NCBI RefSeq assembly: GCF_945859685.1
Contig: NC_079147.1
Coordinates: 266,404,572 to 266,468,571, forward strand
Direction: 5' to 3'
Length of the DNA stretch: 64,000 nt
Source: Eupeodes corollae
Taxonomy: Eukaryota > Arthropoda > Insecta > Diptera > Syrphidae
The notes beneath the pieces are model-generated. The model saw nothing but the letters and a program-made list of their open reading frames with translations, did not search any database and was not told the origin of the DNA. Shown piece by piece: positions 37,741 to 49,949 of the stretch. Position 1 is the first letter of the stretch. Each line of letters starts with the position of its first letter. Both the position numbers and the translations under genes were made by a program.

Positions 37741-38940
37741 GATTAGAATTGCAAATTCGGAATAGTTACTTAATCTTCAGAAAATATAAGTTCTTTTGTG
37801 GTTTTAATTTAACGACGTTCATTTTTTGACTTGCAACTTCATACGACCCTGCATTGCATTTAACATGCACTTTTTACTTTCATGTTTTTCTGCACATATC
37901 CGTAATGAATGCATAAAGATATTTATACGCATTCAGTGCACTTCAGTTTGTGCGGTATGCACATACTCCACAGTCCATAGATGAAATATCTTAAACGGCC
38001 GACATACCTTGCCTTCTATAAGATTTAAATGGTCTAATCTAGTTTTGAACAGGTAAAATGTGTTTACATTTTAACTGTGCAAATAAAAAATATAGATGCA
38101 TATACAATCCAATCCATAGGTAGGTAGGAAGAATGAAATACGTTTTAATGATAGTAAATGATGTCTATAGCTTGAGCTATAGATTAAAGATCCAATAAGC
38201 AACTTACTGTTTAAGCTATAAGTAGAGGCACTTTGAGAAACACTCTATAGGTGCGGAGAAGGTGAGAAATGCCAAGCAATTACAAATAGGTGTGATTTCT
38301 TGTCACTTGATGTGAGTTTTTATTTTTTAATTTTGTTTCTTGTGTTTTTTTCCGCCTGTTTGTCTTAAGTGTGGTATAGGTAGGTTATAGGTATAGCTTG
38401 AAGCCCATATTGTATTTTTGAAGACAGACAGATGATATGCGTTTATACCTACATATTGATTACTTTTGCAACTTAAAAGTGAATTTTTTGATTTTTTTTT
38501 TCAAAAGAAACAGAAATCAATTGGTAAGTAATCGTGTTCAGTCAGCAGCAGGTTTAAAGATATGATTTGGAGATCGGAAAGAATAAAATCGATGGTGCAG
38601 AAATTGATTGCATTTTAGCTGTGACAAACATTATTTGATTTTGATTGAAAATATTTGAACACGATTTTCATTTTATATATTTTTTGCAACAATTTTACGG
38701 TTCAGGTGTGATGACAGACACAGAGTTTTTGGATTGGATTTGAACAATGAAATGTTATTCTTTTATATTTTTTAATGGCAACAAGATCAATGGTATTGAA
38801 TAGAATTCGTACTCGAATTTAATTCGAGATTTTAATCAGACATGACATTATGATGTTGTAAGGCAGGAAATAAAGAGTTTTACAGATCTTCTCGTTTAGA
38901 TCTTTGTTATTTATGTGATATTTAAGGCAATATGATTTTT
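37741..38940. other. AT-rich DNA without recognisable gene
   Basis: No coding motif, RNA gene or known repeat recognised on either strand. Confidence 0.45.
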
Positions 38941-39157
38941 GTTTTTTTTCACGGGAACTGTCTCGCAAGAGACAAACATATCTTCAAAGAGTAATTCTTG
39001 TCATTAAAAGTGCTTTCTCAAATTAGACGTTTGGGTTCAGCTTAAAACTGTTGGTCCCCTCCATCCCTGACAATATTAGTCACACAGGAATGGTTGAGAG
39101 TTGTAAAACAGGCCCTTTTTCTCAAAGGACTTTTGCTTCACCTAATTTATTTATTTT
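38941..39157 (+). mobile_element. SINE copy 5 (head missing)
   Basis: Plus-oriented body and tail: cacgggaactgtctcgcaag, taattcttgtcat, cctgacaatattagtcacac, gttgagagttgtaaaa, and cacctaatttatttatttt at the end. The tRNA-like head is absent, as expected of a 5'-truncated retrotransposed copy. Confidence 0.82.
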
Positions 39158-41090
39158 GTATTCAATATTTATTATATAAATTCCCTCTCCCCTTTTGTGG
39201 TTATGCACTTTTGGCAAACCTCTAAGTAAAACTAGTTTCTTCCTTCTATAACTTTAGGGATTGCCAAATTATCTATAAATATTTAGCTCCTTCAACTAAA
39301 AAAGGAGAAAAATCATCGAAACATTACTCGTTAAAACAGTAAACTGCATTGATCCATACAAACCAATAATTATTATTATTGGAATACCATCATAATCATA
39401 TGCACTATAACACACCGCACCTTCTAAAAAGCCTCTGCCATATACTAAAATCATATCGCACCTATAGTGCATACTGCCCTGATGCACAGGTACACTCATC
39501 GCTGCATCACGCAGCTTATCCAAAACTCATAGATATGGCTTGTAACGTCTTGCATAATAATAAACTGGAAAATATCCTCTTCATGGGTTTAATTATACAA
39601 GTTGACCAGAAACACATCAACGGCCACTAAAGAGTGCGTCCATAAAAACCAACAGCAACACAGCAGCGGCGAAACAAGAAAACTGTAATGCACGAACCAT
39701 ACACCACCTGACACCACCCGTCCCATGTCCAGGTCGGTCCATATGTATAAAAGACGCATCAACTCTGGCCAAGAACAAAATTATGGATTTCAAAGTGCAT
39801 CATTTGTGACTGCTGCAGCACTGCATCTGCATCCTAATAGCCTTTTTGCATTGCCCAGTGCTCTGAGGCTCATGCCCACCCTCTCGGATCTGGACGGACT
39901 CAGTCTCCAGACTTAAGACTGAGGCATGTAACTTTTGACCAAGAAAAATTAGTCTTTTGCTCAGCGGGCTAAAATTGATTACGGCCTGGCAATTCGGTAC
40001 ACCACTCGAAACCCCATCAGAGTATATCTGCGCGCTTTTTGCACGGTCTTCCGTCGCGTCGCGTTCGCGTCGTCCAATCGGTCGGTCATTTTGCATCTAT
40101 TTGGATTTGCTTTTCACCCGAAGACATAATCATTAGATGGATTCATAAAAATGCTCCATGTGCGGTTGTCCGGCCTGGCAGCTCAGCGGCTCATGAGTTC
40201 GTTCGTTTGTTTCGTGTGTGACTTTGTGTATATTTCTCGAGGCACATACCCGAGTATTAATATATATGTATACTCGTATGTGCGCAAAGTTTTCTCTGAT
40301 GGGAATTTTGTGTCCAAGTCGCAAACTGGTTGAAATTGGACCAGTTTGATGCTGGTGGTGATTCCTTAGATCTACCATCTTATAACCATAAGCATTACAA
40401 CCAACCAAACCATATTGCACGCAGGAATTTGCTGCAGTTGGTTATGCGTGCATTTATATGCATCTATACCTATACTCGACTGATAACTCAATTAGGTACC
40501 GCTCACATTGTGACGTTTCATGTTAAAATATTATTTAATTACTTGAAATGAGCTATCATTATTATTTGGTTAACGGAGCTGTCACATTCGGTTTGATGAA
40601 TAATTGGTAATGACCGCGGGTGAAATTATTTAATTTTTTTTCTTCTAATAATAGGTAAGTAATTGAGAAAGAAAGCTGATACGCGATACGCAATGCAATG
40701 ATGGAATTTTAAATTTTATATTTATGTTTTTTTCGATTAAGGAGAAAACGTATACTACTACCAATCAGGAGGATAATGAAGAAGTGTGTAGAGATTTGAA
40801 TTTAAAACTAGAAAGTTAATTAAACTTGTTGTTTTCGTAAAGTGAAGCATATTGTTATTTTTTTTCTACTTTTGAACACATTCCTTTTTATTTTTAAGGG
40901 CACCTTTTTTGGATCAAAGTATGCGTCAACAGATATGAAATTCATTTTTACATTATTATTTTAGACAAGCGAAATTTTTCGCTCCAAATTCAGTAATGAT
41001 AAAACACTGATAATTCAAATTTGAATGCGATTTATTTTTCGGCTTAAAAACAAACAATGAAAAAAATTTGTTTTTGGTGTTTTAATATTG
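39158..41090. other. Unexplained, less AT-rich segment without recognised gene
   Basis: 39640-40360 is richer in GC than its surroundings, with a cgtcgcgtcgcgttcgcgtc run at about 40052-40071 and a tataaaag motif at 39746. Both strands have open frames of 60-98 codons, none with a domain I recognise. It matches none of the repeat families in the window, so it could hold a promoter, enhancer or exon of a host gene. No splice-bounded exon could be argued for. Confidence 0.35.
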
Positions 41091-41094
41091 GAAA

Positions 41095-42330
41095 GATATT
41101 AATGAAATGAAAGCAGTCTTCTTTTGCTGGAATGTTGCAGAGTGTACAGAATGGCTGGAAATTTCCGTTGTATGCATTTTCGTTTGAGGGCAGACTTATT
41201 TTTTTATAGTTGAGTGTGTCTTGAAAATATTTATTGTTTACTAGGTAAAGATTGGGTTGGGTGCAAGGAATTCTACTTTTGACTACTGAGCTTCTGATAA
41301 AAATGCTTCTCGAACAAAGTCTTCTTGCTTTTGAATTATATTGTAAGATTTTTCAGTGGACCTAAGTCGTTTGGATCAAAATCAATAATTTCTCCACAAG
41401 TATCGGTAATATTCTGCTATTTATGGTCCAAAAATCCATATTGCGCAAATCCTACGTTTTATTGGTCAAACGATTATCTGAATGTGTGGCAACTTTTAAA
41501 ATAAAGTCTATCCGTTTCTTAGTAAACTGCCTAGTTTAGAGTTCATTAGGAAGATTAAAATTTTTGAAATTTCTTTGGAGTTTTTCTACTACATCAAATT
41601 CATCCATTCCCCAAACTTGTGCCACATAGCAGAGTCATGTCTTCACAACGCATTTGTATATTTTGTATTAAGTTGATAGCAATACATTATAGTTTGAGAA
41701 ATTATTCCTCAATATGAATATGACCATCAAACTTTTGGAGGACTTTGTTTTAGGATGACTTTAACTTGACTTCTCGTTAGTTATTATAGGTAGTATTAAG
41801 TAATTTCAAAACGGTGACCAGTGAAAAACTAACTGCCTCTAGAAACACTATGTAAGATCTTTAGAATACCATGCTGTTTTTGGCTTTTATTGTGAGCCCC
41901 CATGTGTAATTGTACATTGATAACAAGATTATCATGAACTGTACATTTGTGTGGTGTCTGTAAAAGAATCTAAAGATTGTCTGAATGATATCGAATATTT
42001 ATTGTACAACTAGCGATCCTTATTCCATTATGCGTAGTCTTACCAATATCATTTATTAATAATGCAAACAGCATTCAGAAGGCATCCTTCATAACAAGTT
42101 GAGATAGTTTATACATAAGTGCTTTTCTATTAACAAGTTTGAGAGCTGCCTTAAAATCAACAAAAATGCGTATATCTTTATTTTTATGGCTTGGAATGGT
42201 TTCAAAATCACCGTTTATACCAATATCTGCTTGACTGTACTGCAATTTTTCCAGAATCTCGAACATGTTGTTATCATCAACCCACTTTTCTAAAGTGTTC
42301 ATTAGAATCAAGCAAAACGTTTTTGGTAAA
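41095..42330 (-). mobile_element. LINE remnant, RT to C-terminal Cys/His motif
   Basis: Minus strand: FVDFKAALKLVNRKALMYKL (about 42172-42115), the RT palm A region where family members read DFKAAFDxVNR and here the catalytic Asp is Lys. Then LCYVAQVWGMDEFDVVEKLQ (about 41640-41590) and QFTKKRIDFILKVATHSDNR (about 41525-41465). At 41151-41104 is CTLCNIPAKEDCFHFI, a C-terminal Cys/His knuckle. The same motifs occur in 49165-49945, so both belong to one LINE family. The RT core is missing or scrambled by frame breaks. Confidence 0.83.
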
Positions 42331-43435
42331 ACGTTGACAAATTAAATTCCCCGGTAATTTGCAACATCTTCTGGATCAACTTTCTTATGAATAAGGAAAA
42401 TAAATCATTCGTGTTATTACCGCACTTTGTGAAAAAAGACTTGAATTACCTAGCTAAAAGGATTCTTGTCAATTTGCGCCAAGTTTAAGTCAAAGAATAT
42501 GGGCATTCTTAGGTTATGACATTAATCGCAATAGGATGCAGTTTTTTACGTCATTTAAAACAAAGTATTCTACACTTATCCGAAATGATCTAATATTTGT
42601 AATGAATTGATCTCCTTTACATCGTCAATAATCATTAAATCACATCATCATCAATTTTTCGATTATGACAATAAAAATGTTAAATTCTTTCGTTTGAAAA
42701 GCCATTTTCTCACAGAATTCGATTAAAAAAAATTCATTTCTATTTTTTCCCGGCTTTCCCGGAAGCCTTTTTTCAAAATTTTTGATTGTAATTACTTTTT
42801 CCAGGCCATTGCAAACAAAATAAAACTTTGAGTTGAATCGGCCCTGCCATTCTCAATTGATACATTTCAATACATTTTTCGCACCACTTTTATATAAAAT
42901 ATAACATTTTCTTTCTATAATGGACCCAGTACAGAGCATGTTGATTAAACATATAACTTTGAGTAATATTATGGAATAGTATTTTCAATTAAAAACCTAG
43001 CATCAAAAGAAGTCTTGTTTTTTTAATTGAAATAGAACAGCACTATGATTCGGAAACATTTTTAGACCCTTAATCAAAATAATCTATTCAATTTTGTATT
43101 TTAACTTTAATAAAAACCTTCTAATGACAATAATAAATGCAAGAAAAAAGGGTAAATATTTCATAGTCTGGTGGCAGATTTATATTTTCTAAATTAAATA
43201 AACAAACCATCTATTTGATATTTTATTTTATTTGATAAATTAAACGACATGCGGACTTCAATTTTTGAACATTATGTCATCCAAAGGTCTTCTGTTAAGT
43301 TGCACGCACTGTTCAAAAACGGATCCTCGTGTTACGCGCCAAACGCTTAGGTAAACTTGATTCAATTGATCACTGATTTATCAACGAATGTTTCCTTTTA
43401 GGTTTATTAGATTGCGGAGATTGTTGCTAAAAACT
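42331..43435. other. AT-rich DNA without recognisable gene
   Basis: Nothing recognised. The right part, from about 43260, may include the 3' end of the mariner-like element that follows. Confidence 0.4.
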
Positions 43436-44304
43436 CTCTCTTTTTGTTAGCCCAATAAAAATAATATATTGGGTTTAAGTTGGAGGTGACCACGGGATTT
43501 AACGAAAGTGACTAATAAGCTTTTGAGTGAAAACTGGCCGAATTAAATTCCTCGAGTCCCTAGCCGCGTTTGCGGTCGCACCATCCTGATGAAAACGATT
43601 TACCAGCTTGCATGCTAGGGAAAAAAGAAATCCGTTATGTGTCGGTAATTATCATTATTGACATTTGTCGTGTGACTTCGAACTGGTTGTCCTGGGGCAA
43701 TGCAATGGCTTTCAGGGTATTCAGTTGAGAGTTATGGGTTCTTACACCCAAGTGAAGGCAATTTTGTTTATTAACGTTTAAATGAAAATAAGCCTCATCG
43801 GTCCAAAAAATTGTATTCATAGTACGAAAACGCTCCAACATCGTCGCAAAAAAGTGAAACAAAATCAATTTCTTTGAGCGATTGTAAATCTTTTTTAAAA
43901 TTTCATCAATAATAGGGAAGTCCCAGTAAGACAGCTCTTTTCCATATCGAAAGTCGTGGATTTTCACGTAAACTTTTTTTAACTATTTCAATGTTTTCAG
44001 GAGCAGTTGAAAATCGAATGTTCTTAGCCGAAGCAGTTGCGCGGATCCTCTGTACCCAATTACAAATTAAATTCACACTCGGCCCATCTCTTTACGTGTG
44101 AAGAAAATTGTCGACACGCAGTTAAGTACTAATCGTTACTCTTGAAAAATGCCTAGATGGGTAAAGCGTGGCGTTAACTTTACCAGTGCAATGGAACGTT
44201 TGTGAAATCCTCACGATCACTGATTCCAATGACACACGGCTTGTTATTTTTTGAAATAATCGTATTTAAAAACATGAATCTGACACTAGACACCCTGTAA
44301 AACT
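43436..44304 (-). mobile_element. Mariner-like element with most of its transposase, degenerate
   Basis: Minus strand: the probable 5' terminus is tacagggtgtctagtgtcag (about 44299-44280). Then FSTAPENIEIVKKSLRENPR (about 44015-43955), the linker between DNA-binding and catalytic parts; TIFWTDEAYFHLNVNKQNC (43820-43765), the second catalytic Asp region (usually FSDEAHF), intact as TDEAYF; then LVNRFHQDGATANAARDSR (about 43605-43550), the block after it with the third catalytic position; and IPWSPPT near 43500. Several frameshifts show loss of function. Active relatives cut and paste at TA sites. The 3' terminal repeat is not pinned down. Confidence 0.85.
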
Positions 44305-44584
44305 ATTTAAAAATCTTCTTTTTTTTTGTTTATTACATATTTTAAATTATTACGCTCGAGACAATTTTTCAAAAATGATATCTAAAAGAATACAATTTTA
44401 AAATAATGTGTACTCGTAATTCTATACAATAAATTAAAAAGTATTTAATTAATAGATTAGGTGATTGTGTTACAGATGACACACTAAAGTAATTATAGTT
44501 GTTTAATTTCAGCTTTTGAGTGCATGTATGTAATTGTATTAAAACCATATCGTTTAACCTATTGGCTTGATATATTCATACATA

Positions 44585-44871
44585 AAATAAATAAATAGGG
44601 TGGGGAAACAGTCAGTTGTTAACTAGGGCCTTGTGACTTAAAGCTCTCAACCATTCGCGTATGTAAGTACTGTTGTCAGGGATGGAGGGACCTAGAATTT
44701 TAAGCCTAATCCGAACGACAAATTTGAGAAAGTACTTTTCTTAACAAGAATTACTCTTAGACGATTTGTCAATTTCTCTCAAGATTCAGTACCCAGGAAT
44801 GGATTGAACCCAAGGCCTTTGGCATGACAGTTGAACGCACTCGCTGCCATGCCACTGTACTACACTTGAAA
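44585..44871 (-). mobile_element. SINE copy 6, near full length
   Basis: Minus-oriented: tail aaataaataaataggg at about 44586, body with ggtggggaaacagtcagttg, ctctcaaccattcgcg and gacaagaattactcttag, and a tRNA-like head with ggattgaaccc (B-box complement) and ggcatgacagttgaacgcac. The head target region used by the nested LINEs is present here but empty. Confidence 0.85.
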
Positions 44872-46029
44872 TACATTTAGAAACTTGTTTGAATTATTAA
44901 GTTTGTTACTTGAGTGACACTAAGGTAACAGTTCATAATCATATTTACTTATTTTCATTGCGTAATGAGTCTAAGTTGTAAAACTTAACTTAGTTAAATC
45001 AGCGCAAAATCATCATTTCATCAAAAATTTGCCTTAAACAACTTTTCAGTTCCCAACTTGCCTGAAAACAAAACAAAATCATATTAAATTGAAAAAAAAA
45101 ATATTACCATTTCAAGGCCAACACGTTAAAAATTTTGTTCTCCTAAATTAATTTCTGTTCATGTTTATTGTATTTTTTTTTTTGAATTTGAATTAAAGAA
45201 AAACAAGATTTTAACAAGATCATGATTTATCATATCACTGATTGAGGTTTCCTTCTTCCTACACAAAATGCACAAGCACAACATCAGATCAGACAGAGAT
45301 TTATTGGAATTTATGATAAAATTGATCGAAGTGCTCCACATGTGTTGTGTCTTTTTGTCTTTCTTATTTTTTTCTTTAACTGAATTGATGTTGAACATAA
45401 AAAATTAAGTTAGAAAAAATATCAAGACCAAGAAGATCACACAGCAGGTGATTGAGAGTTATATTTTTTGTTCTTTTGTAAAGGTTTGCTCTCGATGGTA
45501 CTGGAACATATATTAATGTTAAATGTTGTATAAGGGAATATAATTTTCATATAGAAAACATAAATCATTTTGAGGTTTTGACATTTTTGGTGGCAAGTGA
45601 TCTTTCAATTTGAATTCATGTTAAGTTGTTAAGGTTTGAGTTTTTCTTTTATACCTAACCTACGTCGTGTATATCTTATTTAATTTGAAGGAATTTGTGT
45701 GTGACTTTTAAAAGGTTTTTATTGGCGAAAGTGAGTCAACATAATTCAGGTGAATCATCGATAGAATATGGACTAGAATTTATCTTAAGAGGATATTTCT
45801 TTCGTTAAAAATGTGTTCATAACCACAAAATTATTTTTTAAGTAAATACTTGTTGAAAAAATTGAAAATAGAAAATTAAAGAATTTGCCATTAAGAGGTT
45901 TCATTAATTTCACTGATTGGACGGAATTCACATTTGACAATCAAAATGGAGAATTGAAATATCTTAAATTCACTAATTATATCTTGAAGAGGTAATCTGT
46001 TTCGGATTTAACAATCTAAGCAATTATGA
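44872..46029. other. AT-rich DNA without recognisable gene
   Basis: No coding motif or repeat family recognised. Confidence 0.45.
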
Positions 46030-46860
46030 TGGTTCACAATCTTTCAAAGACCTTAAAAATGGAATTTATGAAGTTATCGGAATATACAAAATTGCAACCG
46101 TAGCTGTAGCTGATAAGGTCTTTGACACAGCTTAATCAAAAACAAATTAAGGGGTTGGTGGAGGTGTGAACTCTGAACGACTGAAATAAAGTCTCTCATT
46201 CCGCCTCCAAAATCATGGCAGGGTGTTCCAGGCGGAACTTTGGAGATAAAATATGTCTTGTCCTGGCTTAAAGAAACGTGATCATCTGATATCCGGATGT
46301 TCTCAGATAGCCAGGCCGCTATCAAATCTCTGGATTCTATCTCCACAAACTCTATAACAGATCATCCATAATACAGATTTCACAAGAGTTTAATATTCAC
46401 CACTGCTTGGTGCCGGCCAATAGAGACATTCCACGAGATTGTAAAGCAGATGACCAGAAATGGCACAGTACAACCCATTCTAAAGTAATACCAATCGCTA
46501 CATGTACAAGGCAATAATCAGGTGGAATAACATCAGCGTGTCCTAACCGGGCACAGTCTAATAGAAGCACTTCACGCTGCTAGAAGTATTCTCAAATGAC
46601 TTTTTCAAAACGTGTATGGTTAAATAAGACTATAGGTTACAGTACTGTTCCTTCTCTGAACATCCCTGCTCTAGCTCGAAAACGCAAGAATGTTCTAAAC
46701 GATCTCAATCATATTAAAATAAACAGTTTTTCAAGTTTCGTAAGGGACACAAACTGGTTTAATTGAGCTTAGAAGAAAGCCTCAAATTCAAATAAACTGG
46801 CCTAAGTGTGTGCTTCTCTATCTAATACAGCCACTTTAACTTAACCTAACTTAATTGATA
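46030..46860 (+). mobile_element. LINE RNase H remnant
   Basis: Plus strand: VNSERLK.SLSFRLQNHGRVF (about 46165-46230), then IRMFSDSQAAIKSLDSI (about 46288-46338), which holds the second RNase H Asp, then LVPANRDIPRDCKADD (about 46410-46457), the terminal His/Asp region (family: PGHxxIxGNxxAD), and IPIATC near 46490. This is the RNase H end of an I/R1-group LINE polyprotein, with stops and frame breaks. The opposite-strand 90-codon frame at 46074-46346 is a shadow. No RT is visible upstream. A mariner fragment follows directly. Confidence 0.75.
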
Positions 46861-47410
46861 CCGAATTGAAGCTTAAGGATCACCTAGCAAGCCTTATATT
46901 TGGTAAATGAGGCCCAAACAAGATTGCCGTTGATACTAATTTTCATAAGCGATTTTTTTTCCAGTGAGGAAGCTTACATTTTGTGTTGAATTGGTCAAAA
47001 AACAAAACTGCCGTATTTGGAGTGATGGCAAAACTCAAGTGTTTGTTGAGAACGCGTTATGAAAACAGATTGTTTTGTATGATTTGGTTAATTAAATAAT
47101 TATGATGTAAAGGAGCTGTGGTTACAATAAGTGCAACATGTCAATTAGATCGTGCATTTAATTTATTAATTTATCAAAGGAAACGTTTGGTAATGGCAAA
47201 GTTTTACGTTACGGATCAGTGAATTGGCCTCCAAGATTTTTCGGTTTAAGGCCACTTAAATATTTTCTGTCACGATTATGTGAAATTAGAAGTCTAATTC
47301 GACAGGCCCGAAAAAAGTGACCACATGTAGAACGACATTTTCCGCCTTATTCTCATATATGAACACAAATATTGGAAAAAGTCATCGAAGATTTTAATTT
47401 AAGCTTAGAC
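46861..47410 (+). mobile_element. Mariner-like transposase fragment (catalytic domain)
   Basis: Plus strand: LKLKDHLASLIFGK and NKIAVDTNFHKR (about 46872-46945); FFSSEEAYILC (about 46945-46975), where family members have FSDEAHF and the catalytic Asp reads Glu or Ser; LVKKQNCRIWSDGKTQVFVE (about 46990-47050); GSVNWPPR (47213-47236); and LEKVIEDF near 47375. The frames shift several times. It is joined on the right by a SINE at 47411, which probably cut off the last residues. A matching C-terminal fragment lies at 49950-50080. Confidence 0.8.
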
Positions 47411-48958
47411 TTGCAAGAGGCAGTACCCGCGAAATTTTTTTTTTTTTTAAATTAAGGTGGCACAGGCAGGGATTAATCCCAAGACCCCTTGCATGACAGT
47501 CCAACGCACTTTTTTTTTTTTTTCAAATTCATTTTTATTAGTTCAATCTTAAACCTATCTTAAAGCTAGACAAAAATTCATAAAACTAGCCTAACTATCC
47601 ATAACTTACAACTAACTTAATGGTCCCATACGGACACTCTAAGCTAAACTATAACACTAATTACTAATGCCTTTCGGCCTTAAGATCTATTTTACTTCAA
47701 TTTAAATTTTATTTGTTTTGTTTTTATTAGACAATTTTGAAAAAAAAAACTAATATAAATAACCTTTTTTATTTATTTTTACTTACAAACTACTTAAAAT
47801 ATGTTCCTTAAATAAAACTTAAAACTAACTTAAACTACCTATTCTACCTATAAACTACTTAAAACTAGAACAACCAGAGCAGCAAATCTAACTATCTAAC
47901 ATTTTTATTTTTCATATTTTGTTGTCTATTTTTTTTTATTATTTTTTTTTTTTGTTTTTAATCCATGTTTTGTTTTTTTTTTAATGTTCTTTTTTTTATT
48001 TTTTTTATTTTTTTTTTTTTTCTATTTCTTTTCGTGCCACCATGCCTATTCTACTTAAAACTAAACCCTAATACTATTAAACAAGTATGTAAGCCGGCCA
48101 AGGCTTAAAACCCCATCCCGACTACCCACTATGAAGTGCCGATTGAAGCCACCAAAACTGGTTCTCCTGCTTCACCCTATCAGTTCGGTCCCGTTCGGAC
48201 ACAGCCCTACTGAACCGAAGGAGCTCTGCTCCACCTTGTGCCATGACGTCCCGATTGTTCAAGAGTCGCCTATCCACGGTTCTTCGTCTGACGTGGTAGA
48301 TTAACGGAGCTGCCAATCTATCCTGTATCAGACCGCATTTGTCTAAAAAGAGGAATGCCTCTGGTGGAATGAACCCGCTCAAGCGTGCACTTTCATAATA
48401 CTCGTCGTTCGGATAGAACGCCCCGAAAATTAAATTGTTGGTCGAAGACATAGCTCTTGCAATGTGACCTCGAACGAGTTTTATCACGAAATTGTCAATT
48501 CTGTTGATTCGAGCCCCGTTGTATAGGACCTCGTTGGAATAGTAATGCACATAAGAAGATTCGGCTGTTCGATATAAGCCGGTACAGAGTCGTAAACACT
48601 GCCGCTCGAACACCCGCAACTTCTCCATCTGCGATCACTGGCCGTATGAGGGCCATGTAGCAGATTACCTTCACTCTGGGGTCAAGCCGACTGCTAAAAA
48701 ACAGTCGTTTCGTCAGAGCGAAGGCTCCTCTGGCCCTGGTCAGAGCAGCATTTATATGTCTGTCGAAATATAAATACTGATCTAACCAGATACCGAGGTA
48801 CTTCACTACACTTTTGCTCGCCAATGGCTGCCCGTGAAGATCAACGATGACCATCTTGCGCCAATTCTTACACGTATCTCTCGTGGCCCTAGCCAACGGA
48901 GTCCGGAACAGAATTGTCTGACAGTCCAACGCACTAACCATCATGCCACGGGTACTGA
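47411..48958 (-). mobile_element. SINE copy 7, split by a LINE in its tRNA-like head
   Basis: The left part (47411-47510) holds ttgcaagaggcagtacccgc, a t-run, ggtggcacaggcaggg and the head up to tgacagtccaacgcact. The right part (48936-48958) resumes with aaccatcatgccacgggtac. The 17-bp stretch at 47494-47510 is duplicated at 48919-48935 as the target-site duplication of the inserted LINE. The SINE 3' half is missing, so it was truncated where it meets the mariner fragment. Confidence 0.88.
47511..48918 (-). mobile_element. 5'-truncated LINE inserted in the SINE head (copy B)
   Basis: Ends (minus strand) in poly(A), seen as a t-run at 47511-47524. Coding: TILFRTPLARATRDT (48915-48870), KNWRKMVIVDLHGQPLASKS, VVKYLGIWLDQYLYFD and HINAALTRARGAFALTKRLF (to about 48710), and LDPRVKVICYMALIRPV. 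After a frameshift near 48640-48625 come MEKLRVFERQCLRLCTGLY, YNGARINRIDNFVIKLVRGH and GFIPPEAFLFLDKCGLIQDR, ending in LQSALHSG at 48122. This is the region after the RT palm. It is well preserved (168 codons open), so a young insertion. Then about 600 bp of AT-rich 3' UTR. The RT palm and endonuclease were lost by 5' truncation. Confidence 0.9.
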
Positions 48959-48959
48959 T

Positions 48960-49155
48960 GTTTTTACCATGCCAATTTAAAAAAGGATGCATTTTGGCTA
49001 ACCCAAAATATCTCACGAACCTATAACGTTCGTAACGTACCGACTTGAATTAAATTGCGTACTATTTATTGTGACGTGATACCAAACTGATATTTTTTGA
49101 AAAAAATGTTCATCTAACGATTTCTTTTAAATAAAAAAAGTAAAAAGTTTAGAAA
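48960..49155 (+). repeat. Array-bearing repeat family, copy 4 (middle fragment)
   Basis: tttttaccatgccaatttaa, ggctaacccaaaatatctca.gaacc, gacttgaattaaatt and gtgacgtgataccaaac match the middle of copies 1 and 2 (for example 36590-36760). It has neither the 5' hairpin nor the tandem units. Confidence 0.75.
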
Positions 49156-49164
49156 GACCTGTTA

Positions 49165-49945
49165 CTGTGTATAAAGCATAGCTTGGAGTTTTCAGAGGCA
49201 GGTTAAAAAGATTTTTTAAAAATTTCGGTGGAATTTTTCAATTGCTTCGTATTCTTCCATACCCCATACTTGAGCAGCATAGCAAAGTGTAGTCTTTACA
49301 ATAGCGTGCAAAATTTTGTATTTGGCAGAGAGTGGGACTCGTTTGTTTGAGAAAACATTTTTCCATGATATATTTAGCATACTTTGACAACTATTGGTTT
49401 TTTCAACTAAATGTTCGTTAAAGTCCATCTTCGAATTAAGTTTCACTCCTAAGTATTTATATTCGTTAACTACTTCCAGGAGGTTACCATTGAAGTACCA
49501 ATTATAACGAATCCGACTCCTAGAAGATCTGGAAAATACCATGATCTTGGATTTATCAGTGTTTATAAGAAGATCCCATTTGCACCAATATTCTGATAGA
49601 CGATTTATCATCAGTTGTAAAACATCGGGTGACTCTGAGAGTAAAACCAAACCCGTGGCATACAACAGTACATTTATTCCAGCGATCTGAATTCCACCAG
49701 GAAAGAAATTCACTATGTCATTGATGAAAAGTGAAAACAAAAAGGTACTGAGGACACATCCTTGTTTGACACCATTGTCTGTTGGAAACCATTTTGAATA
49801 AACTGACCCATCTCAAACAGATCCTTGAGAATCAAAATACATTTCTTTTATAACATGGATAAATTTAATTGAAATACCTATTTGCGAGAGCTTATAGAAG
49901 AGAGCATTACGATTCACCAAGTCAAAAGGTGATTTAAAATCTACC
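49165..49945 (-). mobile_element. LINE RT remnant (same family as 41095-42330)
   Basis: Minus strand: FKSPFDLVNRNALFYKLSQI (about 49945-49885), the RT palm A region; FIHVIKEMYFDSQGSV; DNGVKQGCVLSTFLFSLFI (about 49770-49715); GINVLLYATGLVLLSESPDV (about 49675-49615), where the catalytic YADD has become YATG; WDLLINTDKSKIMVFSRSS; VVNEYKYLGVKLNSKM; and LCYAAQVWGMEEYEAIEKF (to about 49225). 174 codons are open from 49740 to 49216, so decay is moderate. It is 5' truncated; endonuclease absent. It lies between a repeat fragment and a mariner tail. Confidence 0.9.
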
Positions 49946-49949
49946 TATT

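Noticed and set aside
39746..39753. TATA box (tataaaag) for a promoter
   Set aside because: No initiator at the expected distance and no exon or frame that would follow; not enough for a call.
39800..40096. 98-codon minus-strand frame
   Set aside because: No domain recognised, plus-strand frames overlap it, no splice signals at its ends.
46074..46346. 90-codon minus-strand open frame
   Set aside because: The plus strand of the same stretch carries RNase H motifs (FSDSQAAIKSL); the minus frame is its shadow.
48000..48030. Long T-run as a terminator or regulatory site
   Set aside because: It is within the AT-rich 3' UTR of the inserted LINE.
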